Shown piece after piece: positions 33,130 through 43,209 of a stretch of DNA of 64,000 nucleotides. Source of the DNA: Limnochordales bacterium (lineage in GTDB: Bacteria > Bacillota > Limnochordia > Limnochordales > DUMU01); NCBI GenBank assembly GCA_014896315.1, contig JADBKP010000011.1, positions 53,148 to 117,147 on the forward strand, given 5' to 3'. The notes below the pieces were generated by a model that did no database searches, had not been told where the DNA came from, and saw only the letters and a list, made by a program, of their open reading frames with translations. The number at the start of each line of letters is the position of its first letter. Position 1 is the stretch's first letter. Both the position numbers and the translations under genes were made by a program.

Positions 33130-34164
33130 ATGGTTGGCATGCAGCAGCCAGGGACTTCTGAAACCCGGCCTGTGGTAGTACTTTTGATCCCGCACCGTCA
33201 ATTCCGCGAGATAGTGGATGAGGAGACTGAGAGCCGCCTAAGAGCAGTGGCTACTGTCAGGGACCTGGGCGGCAGCGACGAGGTGACTCCTGCCGCCCTG
33301 GCCGAGGCGCTTGCTGATGCCGATGCGGTGATCACCAGTTGGGGATCACCGTATCTTTCGAGGGAGCTGATAGAAGCAGCTCCCCGGTTGCGATTTATAG
33401 GCCATGCGGCCGGTAGCATCAAACCGTACATCGACGTCTATGCGCTGGAGAAAGGGGTGACGGTGATCAACGCGGCGCGGGTGATGGCCAGGGGCGTGGC
33501 CGAGATGACGCTCCTGTTCGCTCTGGCTTCCCTGCGCAGCCTCATACCCTTCCAGTGCAAGAACAAGCCGGCCCACCGTTGGGATAGAAACTGGCCCATC
33601 GAGGGACTCTTCTTCCAGCGGGTAGGGCTGGTAGGGTTGGGCCAGGTGGGACGGTACGTACTGGAGCTCTTTGCACCCTTCCAGTGCCGTTTCCAGGTGT
33701 ATGATCCCTACCTTCCCGCCGGCGAAGCGGCACGCCTGGGTGTGGAGAAGTGCGATGACCTCGGTGAACTTTTTGCTACTTCCCGCATAGTCTCGCTCCA
33801 TGCGGCGGTAACGGACGAGACCATCGGAATGATCCGCCGTGAGCACTTCGAAAGAATGCAGCCGGGTGCGATCTTTATCAACACCGCCCGGGGCAGGCTG
33901 GTCGACTACGCGGCCCTGGTGGAAGCGGCGGTGAGCGGTCGCATTCAGATCTGTCTGGACGTGACCGATCCGCATGAACCGTTGCCGCCCGACAGCCCTC
34001 TGTGGGACCTGCCCAACGTGATGATCACTCCCCACATTGCCGGCCCCACACCCGACCGGCGGGTCGACATGGGACAGGATGTGGTGGCCAGGCTCTTGCG
34101 TTTCTGGCGGGGTGAGCCGATTGAAGGAGTTATCACCCTGGAGCAGTACTACCGGATGGCCTGA
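33130..34164 (+). CDS. D-2-hydroxyacid dehydrogenase family protein
   Basis: A 344-residue NAD-dependent dehydrogenase of the D-isomer-specific 2-hydroxyacid family (phosphoglycerate dehydrogenase/glyoxylate reductase type). The dinucleotide site is VGLVGLGQVGRYV (about residue 160). Catalytic residues are seen in INTARGRLVDY (Arg), the Asp/Glu region ICLDVTDPHEPLP, and MITPHIAGPT (His). The substrate-binding domain contains FIGHAAGSIKPYIDV, where canonical enzymes have a similar loop. AGGAGG precedes both ATG 33130 (3 bases) and ATG 33139 (12 bases). It sits between an orphan sugar-binding gene and an HD gene; substrate not deducible. Confidence 0.9.
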   Translation: MVGMQQPGTSETRPVVVLLIPHRQFREIVDEETESRLRAVATVRDLGGSDEVTPAALAEALADADAVITSWGSPYLSRELIEAAPRLRFIGHAAGSIKPYIDVYALEKGVTVINAARVMARGVAEMTLLFALASLRSLIPFQCKNKPAHRWDRNWPIEGLFFQRVGLVGLGQVGRYVLELFAPFQCRFQVYDPYLPAGEAARLGVEKCDDLGELFATSRIVSLHAAVTDETIGMIRREHFERMQPGAIFINTARGRLVDYAALVEAAVSGRIQICLDVTDPHEPLPPDSPLWDLPNVMITPHIAGPTPDRRVDMGQDVVARLLRFWRGEPIEGVITLEQYYRMA

Positions 34165-34208
34165 GTGATCGGCCGACCGGGAACAGCTGGGGGAGAGGTG
34201 ACCGGCAC

Positions 34209-35585
34209 GTGGAGGCCTGGGCGCTGCAGCGGGTGGACAAGATCTTTAAGGACCCTGTTCATGACTCAATTCCCATCTACTGGCGGCTGGTGCAGGAACT
34301 GATCGATACCCCCGAGTTCCAGCGGCTCAGGCGGATCCGTCAGCTGGGTACCGCGGGCAGTGTGTACCACGGAGCGGAGCAGAGCCGATTTGGCCACTGC
34401 CTGGGTGCGTTTCATATCATGAACCGTCTCCTCTCCCATCTACGAGAGATGGGTGTCTCCCTGCCCGATGAGGTGGCCTGCGTGGCGGCGGTGGCCGCTC
34501 TGTTGCATGATGTGGGGCACGGCCCTTTCTCCCACGCGCTCGAAGGGGAGCTGACCCCCGGTATCGGGCATGAGGAGTGGACTTGCCGAATTGTCCGCTC
34601 GCACGAGACCCACGTCCATCAAGTGTTGGCAGCGGCCGACCCTGAGCTTCCCGGTCTGGTGGTCGGCCTTATCACCGGGGAGATCGACCCTGGCACCTTT
34701 CCCTATCCTTTTCTTGTCTCACTGGTCTCCAGCCAGCTCGATGTGGACCGTATGGACTACCTGCTGCGGGATTCGCTGTACACGGGCACGCTCTACGGCC
34801 GCTACGACCTGGAGAGGGTGATTCACACCCTCACCCTGCATGGCGACCGGCTTGTTTTTGTGGAAAAGGGTATTCCATCTGCCGAGGAGTACGTTCTGGC
34901 CAGGTATTATATGTACTGGCAGGTTTACTTCCACAAGACAACCCGCGGCGAGGAGTTATTGCTCCGGCGTGCCTGGGCGCGGGCGGTCGAACTTTACCGG
35001 CAAGGGTCATTGCCGCCTGAGCTGTTGCTACCATCCCTCCTGCCGTTTATGCGCGAGCAGGTAGACCTCGCTGCTTATCTGGCGGTGGACGACGCTGACC
35101 TGAGCATGGCGCTGAAGCTGTGGCGAAAGAGTCCCGACCCTATACTGAGTGATCTTGCGGGCCGGGTGCTCGATCGCCGGCTGCTCAAGCCCGTTTTCAA
35201 GACGCAGCGAAGGATGGTGGCACCAGAGAGGCTTCCGGCCGCGATAGAGGTGGTACGCCGGGCCGGCTTCGATCCGGACTACTATTTTCTCGTCGATACC
35301 GCCCGGGATGTCGCCTATGACTACTACACGGAGGCAGAGGAATCCGATTCTGTTCACAGCGGCCGGGGCGCGGGTGAGATCGCTCCGGTTGCTGCCGGCA
35401 GCGTTACCAGGCAGAAGGCCAGGAGAGCCGAGCCGATTCTGGTGCTGGACGGGTTGGGCCAGCTGCGCGAGCTTTCCAAGCTCTCTGATGTCATCAGGGC
35501 GTTAGTGAGCAGGGAAAGGATGGCAGTCAACATCTTCGTGCCGGCGGAGTGCCGGGCGGAAGTAGCAGCACTGCTCGGCCAGTAG
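34209..35585 (+). CDS. HD-domain phosphohydrolase (SAMHD1/dGTPase-like superfamily)
   Basis: A 458-residue metal-dependent phosphohydrolase. The HD metal site is complete: His63 (SRFGHC), His100-Asp101 (LLHDVGHGPFSH) and an Asp in SSQLDVDRMDYLLRDS (near 178). The start KIFKDPVHDSIPI and the QRLRRIRQLGTAGSVYHGAEQSRF segment are typical of the bacterial YwfO-like branch related to dNTP triphosphohydrolases. The C-terminal third, with an Ala/Gly/Arg-rich linker (GAGEIAPVAAGSVTRQKA) and a final strand-helix region, is variable in the family. GTG 34209 is used; GGGGGAGAGGTG precedes it. Substrate is probably a nucleotide, by homology. Confidence 0.88.
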   Translation: MEAWALQRVDKIFKDPVHDSIPIYWRLVQELIDTPEFQRLRRIRQLGTAGSVYHGAEQSRFGHCLGAFHIMNRLLSHLREMGVSLPDEVACVAAVAALLHDVGHGPFSHALEGELTPGIGHEEWTCRIVRSHETHVHQVLAAADPELPGLVVGLITGEIDPGTFPYPFLVSLVSSQLDVDRMDYLLRDSLYTGTLYGRYDLERVIHTLTLHGDRLVFVEKGIPSAEEYVLARYYMYWQVYFHKTTRGEELLLRRAWARAVELYRQGSLPPELLLPSLLPFMREQVDLAAYLAVDDADLSMALKLWRKSPDPILSDLAGRVLDRRLLKPVFKTQRRMVAPERLPAAIEVVRRAGFDPDYYFLVDTARDVAYDYYTEAEESDSVHSGRGAGEIAPVAAGSVTRQKARRAEPILVLDGLGQLRELSKLSDVIRALVSRERMAVNIFVPAECRAEVAALLGQ

Positions 35586-35617
35586 TGCCGGCTGAATAGC
35601 GACGGGAGCGTGAGGCT

Positions 35618-36430
35618 ATGGATCTCGGTATCAAGGGACGCCGGGCTCTGGTCACGGCGGCCAGCAAAGGTTTGGGATTGGCGATTGCCTGCCGCCTGTA
35701 CCAGGAGGGGGCAGACGTGGCCATCTGTGCCCGCCACGAGGAAGGACTTCAGGCAGCAGTAGAGGCGATCCGACGGGCGGGTGAGCAGACCGGTCGTGAT
35801 CCGCAGGGGGCTGTTTTGCCGGTTGTGGCCGATGTGAGCCGCAAGGATGAGATCGACCGGCTTTTGGCGGCCGTGGAAGAGGGGCTGGGGCCGGTGGACA
35901 TACTGGTCAGCAACGCCGGAGGGCCGCCTCCGGGCACGTTCTCCGTCCTGACCGAGGAGCACTGGGAGCGGGGGATCGCCCAAAACCTGATGAGCACCAT
36001 ACGGCTGGCCAAAGGCGTGGTTGATGGTATGCGGGCGCGGCGCTGGGGCAGGATCATAGCGATCACGTCCATCGGGGCCAAACGCCCGCTGCCCGACCTG
36101 ATGGTCTCCAACACCGTTCGGGCGGGAGTGCTGGGCTTCATCAAGAGTCTCGCCAACGAGGTGGCGGCCGACGGGGTGACCGCCAACGTCGTCTGTCCCG
36201 GTTATACCCGGACCGATCGTCTTGTCGAGCTGGCCAACGCGCGAGCGCAGGCGGAGGGCATCTCGCCGGCCGATGTGGAAAAGAGCTGGATCGCGCATAT
36301 ACCCATGCGGCGCCTGGGGCGTCCTGAGGAGCTTGCCGATGCCGTGGCCTTCCTGGCTTCGGAAAGAGCTAGCTACATCACTGGTGTGGTGCTGCAGGTT
36401 GACGGCGGCTGGGTGGAAAGCCTGTATTGA
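35618..36430 (+). CDS. SDR-family oxidoreductase with degenerate active site
   Basis: A 270-residue Rossmann-fold protein of the FabG-like short-chain dehydrogenase group. The nucleotide loop reads TAASKGLGLAIA in place of TGxxxGIG, NAGG (NNAG-equivalent) is retained at SNAGGPPPG, and Ser of IAITSIGAK matches the catalytic Ser. Where the YxxxK pair is expected the sequence is VSNTVRAGVLGF: Tyr is replaced (Ser) and Lys by Arg. The end LAS.RASYITGVVLQVDGGW is typical. This matches a known subgroup of BKR-like SDRs lacking the tetrad, so it may be non-catalytic or use another mechanism. SD GGAGCG, ATG 35618; the HAD gene follows 16 bases on. Confidence 0.88.
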   Translation: MDLGIKGRRALVTAASKGLGLAIACRLYQEGADVAICARHEEGLQAAVEAIRRAGEQTGRDPQGAVLPVVADVSRKDEIDRLLAAVEEGLGPVDILVSNAGGPPPGTFSVLTEEHWERGIAQNLMSTIRLAKGVVDGMRARRWGRIIAITSIGAKRPLPDLMVSNTVRAGVLGFIKSLANEVAADGVTANVVCPGYTRTDRLVELANARAQAEGISPADVEKSWIAHIPMRRLGRPEELADAVAFLASERASYITGVVLQVDGGWVESLY

Positions 36431-36446
36431 GGGAGAAGGGCAGAAG

Positions 36447-37385
36447 TTGCCGGAGGAAAGAGCAGACGAACGCATGTATTTCATCCTCGATCTTGATGGG
36501 GTGGTATATCGGGAAAAGCAGCTTGTGCCGGGAGCGGCGGACTTTTTTGCCCGCGCCCGGGAACGGGGAGCGCGCTGGGTCTTCGTCACAAACAATTCGA
36601 CCCGTACCCCCGAAAGCTTTGCCGAGAAGCTGACCGGGCTTGGTATCCCCACTGAACCGGAGCAGGTCCTTACCTCTGCCATAGCTACCGCCCGCTACCT
36701 GTCCGGAAGCCTTGCCCGCAAGCTGGGGCGGCCGGTAAGGGCGCTGGTGATTGGTGAGGCCGGTTTAAAGCAGACCCTGGCTGCCGCCGGGGTGCAGATC
36801 TTCTCTGCTGATGTGGCATGGGCGGAAAGGCACGACCTGCCCTCTCCCGAGCCGGGGGCGCCTGCCCTTGACGTGGTCGTGGTCGGCCTCGACACGCAAT
36901 TTGACTTCAGCAAGCTCCGTACCGCCTGTTACTGGATCCGCCGGGGGGCGCTCTTCATCGGCACGAACCCGGACAAAACCTTTCCCTATGCGGAAGGTAT
37001 AGGGCCGGGTTGCGGTGCTCTCCTGGCGGCCGTCGAAGCCTGCAGCGGCCAGATGCCGCTCTTGATGGGTAAGCCCGGACGGCCGCTGCTGGAGGCGGCT
37101 CTGGAAAGGCTCGGGCTTGGCCGGCTCTCTGAAGTGATCGCCGCCGGAGGTCGCGGTCGGGGCGGGGAGGAACAGGGCGAGATCCGTTCCAGGGTAATGG
37201 TCATCGGCGATCGCCTGGACACAGACATTGCCTTTGCACGGCGGCACGGCCTGCCTGCCTGTCTTGTTCTGACCGGAGTCACCACTCCGGCCGAGATCGC
37301 CTCCCCCGAGAAGCTGCCCGAGGAGTGGCGGCCGGACGTAGTTGCAGCCGATCTCGGTGAGCTGGCTGTCCGTCTGTTTGGATAA
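36447..37385 (+). CDS. HAD-IIA family hydrolase (NagD/p-nitrophenyl phosphatase-like)
   Basis: A 312-residue phosphatase of HAD subfamily IIA. Motif I is FILDLDGVVYRE, motif II VFVTNNSTRTP (TNNS is characteristic of IIA), motif III Lys in LLMGKPGRPLLEAAL and motif IV VMVIGDRLDTDIAFARRHG. The cap carries VVVGLDTQFDFSKL and FIGTNPDKTFPYAEG, the usual GTNPD motif. TTG 36447 is chosen because AGAAGGG lies six bases upstream; ATG 36474 starts closer to motif I but has no ribosome-binding site at good spacing. It would dephosphorylate a sugar or nucleotide monophosphate in the cytoplasm; substrate unknown. Convergent with the Nudix gene, two bases apart. Confidence 0.9.
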   Translation: MPEERADERMYFILDLDGVVYREKQLVPGAADFFARARERGARWVFVTNNSTRTPESFAEKLTGLGIPTEPEQVLTSAIATARYLSGSLARKLGRPVRALVIGEAGLKQTLAAAGVQIFSADVAWAERHDLPSPEPGAPALDVVVVGLDTQFDFSKLRTACYWIRRGALFIGTNPDKTFPYAEGIGPGCGALLAAVEACSGQMPLLMGKPGRPLLEAALERLGLGRLSEVIAAGGRGRGGEEQGEIRSRVMVIGDRLDTDIAFARRHGLPACLVLTGVTTPAEIASPEKLPEEWRPDVVAADLGELAVRLFG

Positions 37386-37387
37386 GC

Positions 37388-37891
37388 TCAAGGCTCAAGC
37401 CCCAGCTCTCCCGCCCGCCAGGTCAGGTAACCCACTGCGGCTATTGTCTTAGCGTCGAGAATCACCCCCTGCCGGATGGCGGCCTGCAGTTCTGCCAGAG
37501 TGAACCAGCCGGCGGGGGATATCTCTTCGCCCGGGTCGAAAGCCGTTCCCTCCCGGGTTGCATAGACGCCGCGGGCGAGGAAGATGTGCATGAATTCCGA
37601 GGAATAGCCAGGGGCAAGGAAGAACTGGCCGAGCTGGTGCCATTCGTCGCTGGCCAGGCCCATCTCTTCTGCCAGCTCCCGCCTGGCGCAATTCAGGGGC
37701 GTCTCGGGCGGCTCAAGGGTACCGGCTGGGAACTCGAGTATCTCCTTATCTATGGCGGTGCGGAACTGCCGTATAAGCGCGAACCGCCCTCCTCGCTCAG
37801 GAACGATGGTCACTGCTCCCGGGTGTTCGATAACCGTATAGGTATGAACCTGACCTCGGACAGTGCGGTTCTTGGTTGCAATGCGGAACAA
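37388..37891 (-). CDS. Nudix hydrolase, ADP-ribose pyrophosphatase type
   Basis: A 167-residue Nudix enzyme likely to hydrolyse ADP-ribose or related nucleotide sugars. The Nudix box is complete and regular: GTLEPPETPLNCARRELAEE followed by MGL (G-x5-E-x7-REUxEExGU). Upstream VIEHPGAVTIVP and ALIRQFRTAIDKEILEFPAG match the ADPRase subgroup, and APGYSSEFMHIFLARG is the conserved region after the box. The start is probably TTG 37891, six bases after AAGGAGG; the nearby ATG 37897 directly abuts that site with no spacer. It lies downstream of the thiamine pyrophosphokinase gene on the same strand (49-base gap). Confidence 0.92.
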   Translation of the reverse strand: MFRIATKNRTVRGQVHTYTVIEHPGAVTIVPERGGRFALIRQFRTAIDKEILEFPAGTLEPPETPLNCARRELAEEMGLASDEWHQLGQFFLAPGYSSEFMHIFLARGVYATREGTAFDPGEEISPAGWFTLAELQAAIRQGVILDAKTIAAVGYLTWRAGELGLEP

Positions 37892-37940
37892 GGTCATCCT
37901 CCTTACGTTGGTCCTTACGTCCAGTGGAAATAGCTCACAT

Positions 37941-38630
37941 TCAGAATTCCTCCTGCCACTCCCTAACGACAACCAGAATCCCCGCCGTGAGCTCGAGGTG
38001 CACACGTGCCGCAACCAGTTCGTTGCTGATGCCAAGGGAGGTGCCGGCCGGCAGGGTAGCATCCTCTAGCGGCCAGCGGACGCCGGCCAGACTCACTCCG
38101 CGGCAATCGCACAAAGGTACGAGGGAAAGTAGATTGCCTGGCCGTCCCGTGATATCCAGGCTCCCGGGGCCGACGACCAGCTGCGTCTCTTCCCCCACCT
38201 CTCGCAGAGTTGCCGGTATGCCCATTTGATGGGCGAGATGCAGCAAGCCCAGGTTACCCAGAAACTGGCTGGTACGTCCGCCACGAGTTCCGGTAAGACA
38301 GAGGCGGGTGGCACCCAGGCGGGCGGCAAGAAGTAGTGCGAGCTCGCCGTCGGTCGCATCCTTTTCTCGTGGGTGGCGGTGAAAGGTGACAGGAGGCGCG
38401 GCCAGCAACTTAAGATGGGCGGCGGAGAGTGAATCGAGGTCACCGACCACGTGGTGCGGGAGCACCCCGGCTTCCAGGCAGGCAGCGGCCCCGCCGTCGG
38501 CAGCGATGAGGATGGAAGAAGGAGTGATGAGCTGGCGCACCAGGGCGGTGGGAGGTGGTGTGCCGTTCAACACTATCACTGCTTCGCAGGGACTTGCCGG
38601 TGATGGCAAGCAGTGCAGGTGACTTTCCAT
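37941..38630 (-). CDS. Thiamine diphosphokinase
   Basis: A 229-residue kinase that converts thiamine to thiamine pyrophosphate with ATP. Diagnostic segments are LIAADGGAAACLEAGVLPH, VVGDLDSLS, HPREKDATDGELALLLA (the KDxTD motif) and LTGTRGGRTSQFLGNLGLL, where family members usually have a G.R.DH..aN pattern, here with TS for DH. The C-terminal beta domain has LLSLVPLCDCRGVSLAGVRWPLED and the SNEL motif GISNELVAARVHLEL. AAAGGAG lies ten bases before ATG 38630. It is divergent from metK, and downstream of it comes a Nudix gene. Confidence 0.93.
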   Translation of the reverse strand: MESHLHCLPSPASPCEAVIVLNGTPPPTALVRQLITPSSILIAADGGAAACLEAGVLPHHVVGDLDSLSAAHLKLLAAPPVTFHRHPREKDATDGELALLLAARLGATRLCLTGTRGGRTSQFLGNLGLLHLAHQMGIPATLREVGEETQLVVGPGSLDITGRPGNLLSLVPLCDCRGVSLAGVRWPLEDATLPAGTSLGISNELVAARVHLELTAGILVVVREWQEEF

Positions 38631-38761
38631 GTCTGATTGTCTCCTTTGCTATGAGCATACACCGTTCTCTGCTTTTCTCCATAGCCTAGGCCCGAAGGCC
38701 GAAGACATGGGGCCAAGCATGAGCCGGGCGGGGCAATAACCTGGCACAGGTTTGGGAAGCA

Positions 38762-38790
38762 TTGACATTAGCCCAACCGTATGTTAGCAT
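38762..38790 (+). promoter_or_regulatory. Candidate sigma-A promoter for metK
   Basis: TTGACA (38762-38767) and TAGCAT (38785-38790) are separated by 17 bases, matching a sigma-70/sigma-A promoter with a perfect -35. Transcription would begin near 38797, leaving a leader of about 105 bases before metK. Confidence 0.6.
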
Positions 38791-38838
38791 CGAACGCTGG
38801 ACAACCGTTAACCTGGGCGTTCACGGCTTTGCCACACC

Positions 38839-38871
38839 AGACGCTTCCGCCGCCACCCGGGGGGAGCGTCT
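38839..38871 (+). other. Stable hairpin in the metK leader
   Basis: AGACGCTTCC (38839-38848) pairs with GGGAGCGTCT (38862-38871), ten pairs with one G-U, 16 bases upstream of the metK ribosome-binding site. A smaller stem GAACGC/GCGTTC (38792-38797 and 38817-38822) precedes it. No T-run follows, so it is not a standard terminator; a regulatory role is only a possibility. It does not match the SAM-I pattern. Confidence 0.5.
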
Positions 38872-38902
38872 TCGTTCATCAGCGGCGGGAGGAGGCCTTC
38901 GG

Positions 38903-40117
38903 TTGGTTAAGGAATTTGGCGCCGGCCGTTCGTTCTTCACGTCGGAATCGGTCACAGAAGGGCATCCGGACAAGATCTGCGACCAGATCGCCGACGCGGT
39001 ACTCGATGCTATCCTGGAGAAAGATCCTGACGCGCGGGTTGCCTGCGAAGCGGCCGTTACCACCGGACTGGTGCTCGTGATGGGGGAGATCACGACTTCC
39101 TGTTATGTGGACATTCCCCAGATCGCGCGGGCGACCATCAGGGAGATTGGCTACACGCGGGCGAAGTTTGGCTTTGATGCCGACACATGCGGGGTGGTTA
39201 CTTCTATCAAAGAGCAGTCACCCGACATCGCCCAGGGGGTTCTGACTGCGTGGGAGTTGCGGAAAGGCCAGGCCGGGCCGGGTGAGGAGCTCGACCGCCA
39301 GGGGGCCGGCGATCAGGGCATGATGTTTGGTTTTGCCACCGATGAGACTCCGGAATTGATGCCGCTGCCCATTACTCTAGCTCACCGCCTGGCGAAACGG
39401 CTGGCGGAGGTGCGCAAGACGCAGCTCCTGCCCTACCTGCGTCCGGACGGCAAGACGCAGGTGACGGTGGAGTACGAAGCCGGACGGCCGGTGCGGGTGG
39501 AGGCGATAGTGGTCTCCGCTCAGCATCATCCGGACGTTACTCTCAAGACTTTGGAAGAGGACATCGTTGCCCATGTGATCAAGCCGGTCGTACCGGCGGA
39601 ATTGCTGGATGAGAAGACCCGGTACTACATCAACCCAACGGGCCGTTTTGTTCTGGGAGGGCCGGCCGGAGATACCGGCCTTACCGGGCGCAAGATTATC
39701 GTCGATACCTATGGTGGTATGGCGCGGCACGGGGGCGGCGCCTTTAGCGGTAAGGATCCGAGCAAAGTAGACCGTTCAGGGGCATATGCCGCTCGGTACG
39801 TGGCCAAGAATATCGTTGCTGCTGGTCTTGCCCGCCGTTGTGAAGTGCAGCTGGCCTATGCCATCGGGGTGGCCCACCCCGTCGCGATCAGTGTCGACAC
39901 CTTCGGGACGGGACGGATACCCGATACAGAGCTGGAGCGGCTGGTGCGGCAGCATTTTGATTTGCGGCCGGCGGCGATCATCCGGGACCTGCAGTTGAAG
40001 CGACCCATATACAAGCAAGTCTCCGTGTACGGGCATTTCGGCCGGCCGGAGCTGGATCTGCCCTGGGAGCGGGTGGACAAGGCAGCTTTGCTGCGGGAAG
40101 AGGCGGCAGTTCACTAG
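38903..40117 (+). CDS. metK: S-adenosylmethionine synthetase MetK
   Basis: A 404-residue enzyme making S-adenosylmethionine from methionine and ATP. Signatures are [19 protein letters not shown] at the start, the hexapeptide GAGDQG (in [18 protein letters not shown]) and the P-loop-like [16 protein letters not shown]. The start is TTG 38903, seven bases after GGGAGGAGG, giving a family-typical length; the frame is open back to 38762 but that region contains the candidate promoter and hairpin. ahcY follows 50 bases on, so the SAM-forming and SAH-removing steps are co-directional and perhaps co-transcribed. Confidence 0.95.
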   Translation: MVKEFGAGRSFFTSESVTEGHPDKICDQIADAVLDAILEKDPDARVACEAAVTTGLVLVMGEITTSCYVDIPQIARATIREIGYTRAKFGFDADTCGVVTSIKEQSPDIAQGVLTAWELRKGQAGPGEELDRQGAGDQGMMFGFATDETPELMPLPITLAHRLAKRLAEVRKTQLLPYLRPDGKTQVTVEYEAGRPVRVEAIVVSAQHHPDVTLKTLEEDIVAHVIKPVVPAELLDEKTRYYINPTGRFVLGGPAGDTGLTGRKIIVDTYGGMARHGGGAFSGKDPSKVDRSGAYAARYVAKNIVAAGLARRCEVQLAYAIGVAHPVAISVDTFGTGRIPDTELERLVRQHFDLRPAAIIRDLQLKRPIYKQVSVYGHFGRPELDLPWERVDKAALLREEAAVH

Positions 40118-40167
40118 CAAGGCAGCGCAGGGGTTTCCGGATGCGGCGGGCGAGGAGGAGTGGTTAG

Positions 40168-41454
<1,287 letters not shown>

Positions 41455-41495
41455 GTGCAAAAGTGATTTCGTTCGGCAGACGGAGAGCATCCACC

Positions 41496-41522
41496 GAGGG
41501 CTGAAAAACGGCCCTCTTTTTT
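41496..41522 (+). terminator. Rho-independent terminator after ahcY
   Basis: GAGGGC (41496-41501) and GCCCTC (41511-41516) form a stem extended by flanking pairs, with an A-rich loop and six T residues (41517-41522). Confidence 0.88.
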
Positions 41523-41658
41523 GTTCCGCCGGCGCGCTTCGACACGGATCGCCCGAATGTTGGGATTAATATCCAGATGAAAGTCCGCACTGCTACCGCG
41601 CCGGAAGGGGACAGCGCCTGCCATTCTTTCGAACTTTTTGGGGAGGAGGAAATGCAAG

Positions 41659-42738
41659 GTGGTACAGAAATTGATGAAAGCCGGCAGCTTCGTGCAGCTT
41701 CCGCTTCAGCCGCGACGGGTGCATCTGGTTGCCCAGAAAGCGAAGCTGGGCCTTGTGGGCGTGTTACTGTTGGTCATGGCTGCCGGCTGCGGTAGCATTG
41801 CCCGGAAGGAGGCAACAGGACAGGTACGAGTCTTTGTGGCGGCAGCGGAACCGATGCAATCGGAGACTGCCGGCCTGAATCTCTATGCCACTCTGACCAA
41901 GGATGCCCTCTGGCTGCAACAGCCAATGACATCGGGGGCGGAAGGTTGGAGTACGCTCTTTCCAGCCGTTTACATCGGCCGGTGGCACTTACTGGTGCAA
42001 GCGGTGGAAGCGACTACGGGTCGAATAGTGCTCTCTGGCGAGACCGACGTGCTGGTAGAGGCAAACACGGTTAACCTGGTGGAGGTGACGTTGAAGCCGG
42101 AGAAAGGCGAGCTGAACGTCGAGATTGACCTGACCGGGGTCACCCAGGCTAAGGATGTAGCCATGTGTGTGGTTCGCACCTCTCCCGCGGCATTCGGGTC
42201 ATCGTCAACCGAGAAGATCTTCCGTCACCCGGATACGGGAGAATGGCGCGGTTTATGGCGCGTCCCGGCCGGTACTTATGACCTGAGCGTCGAGCTCTAC
42301 ACCGCCACCACTATGACCGATTCGCTCCTTTATGCCAGTCCCTGGCAGCGAGTGGATATCGAGCCGGGTAAAACCACCCTGGTAAAGTGGGCGGTGCAGA
42401 CAGGGCAGGTGTCCGTGGGGGGCGTGCTTGATCCGTGTCCGGACCCTCCTACTGGTTTGACTGCGAGCATCGGTCCGGAGGGGATCACCTTGAGCTGGCT
42501 TGCTCCCAATCCTTATCCGGCTGATCTCAATGAATACGTTATCTACGTTCGCAGGGATCTGTTCGAGCACTTTGAGGTGCTGGACCGGGTTGCACCGGAT
42601 CAGCTTACGTACGTCTATTTGCCCGAGGAAGAAGAGATAGGTTGTCGTCTTGCCTTCGCTGTGGCAGCCAGCGACGGCCGGTCGACCAGTAAACGCAGCG
42701 AAGAAGTGGAGGTGGTTTGGCAGCCGGCTGCTGAGTAG
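41659..42738 (+). CDS. Lipoprotein with C-terminal fibronectin type III-like domain
   Basis: A 359-residue surface or periplasmic lipoprotein of unknown role. The start is GTG 41659, nine bases after GGGGAGGAGG. The leader has basic residues, a hydrophobic core LGLVGVLLLVMA and lipobox AAGC (Cys near residue 45), longer than usual before the core. The mature part has two strand-rich regions (GQVRVFVAAAEP ... LLVQAVEATTGRIVLSGE; GELNVEIDLTGVTQAKDVAM ... VPAGTYDLSVELYT), then after a DPCPDPPTGLTA linker a fibronectin III-like module (GITLSWLAPNPYPADLNEY ... RLAFAVAASDG). Similar modules are used for ligand or polymer binding. Family not identified; no operon partner is obvious. Confidence 0.72.
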   Translation: MVQKLMKAGSFVQLPLQPRRVHLVAQKAKLGLVGVLLLVMAAGCGSIARKEATGQVRVFVAAAEPMQSETAGLNLYATLTKDALWLQQPMTSGAEGWSTLFPAVYIGRWHLLVQAVEATTGRIVLSGETDVLVEANTVNLVEVTLKPEKGELNVEIDLTGVTQAKDVAMCVVRTSPAAFGSSSTEKIFRHPDTGEWRGLWRVPAGTYDLSVELYTATTMTDSLLYASPWQRVDIEPGKTTLVKWAVQTGQVSVGGVLDPCPDPPTGLTASIGPEGITLSWLAPNPYPADLNEYVIYVRRDLFEHFEVLDRVAPDQLTYVYLPEEEEIGCRLAFAVAASDGRSTSKRSEEVEVVWQPAAE

Positions 42739-42933
42739 GAGAAGTGCAAGGGTCAAGAGGTAGGAGGCTGAGGTCCATAGGGAGCAGGTGGAGGGTCCCT
42801 AAAAGAGCGATACATTAAAGCTTATGGCAGTTACCCAAAGCTGCCCATCGTACAGGGGGGAAGTGACATCACTGCGCAATCCGGCCGTGCCGACCGGACC
42901 AACCCAACCTTTAGAGCGGAGCGAAAAGCCCGG

Positions 42934-43080
42934 TTGCAACGACTGGGCAAAAGAATAGAGGACCTGAGACGCAGGTTGTACCGGCTGGCTGATGAAGGTT
43001 CAGAGAAGGAGTGGAAGCAGATCAACGAAGAACTGGACCGGCTGATTCTCGAGTTTACTCGCCTCACAAGGAACAAGTAG
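42934..43080 (+). CDS. Spo0E-like aspartyl-phosphate phosphatase, 48 residues
   Basis: A short protein matching the Spo0E family, two antiparallel helices that dephosphorylate Spo0A-P and delay sporulation. The sequence RIEDLRRRLYRLADEG then INEELDRLILEFTRL parallels the family pattern (ieeLR.eL.eL ... lSqeLDkLIl.y); the Ser of the SxxLD motif is Asn here. The frame is open from 42781 but contains no ATG or GTG. TTG 42934 is the best start, with CGGAG about 12 bases upstream. Near the 3' end the host sporulation genes spmAB are on another strand far away. The odd start and Asn substitution lower confidence that it is active. Confidence 0.6.
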   Translation: MQRLGKRIEDLRRRLYRLADEGSEKEWKQINEELDRLILEFTRLTRNK

Positions 43081-43209
43081 ATACAAGCACTGTGCGGAAT
43101 GCAGTCGATAAAGGGACCCTTCACGCTCCCGCACACCGGGTCTTGCCGCATGCAGTACCTGTTCGACGCTGGCTTCGGCGGGGAAGGCAACTTCACCGGG
43201 AGGTGCTCT

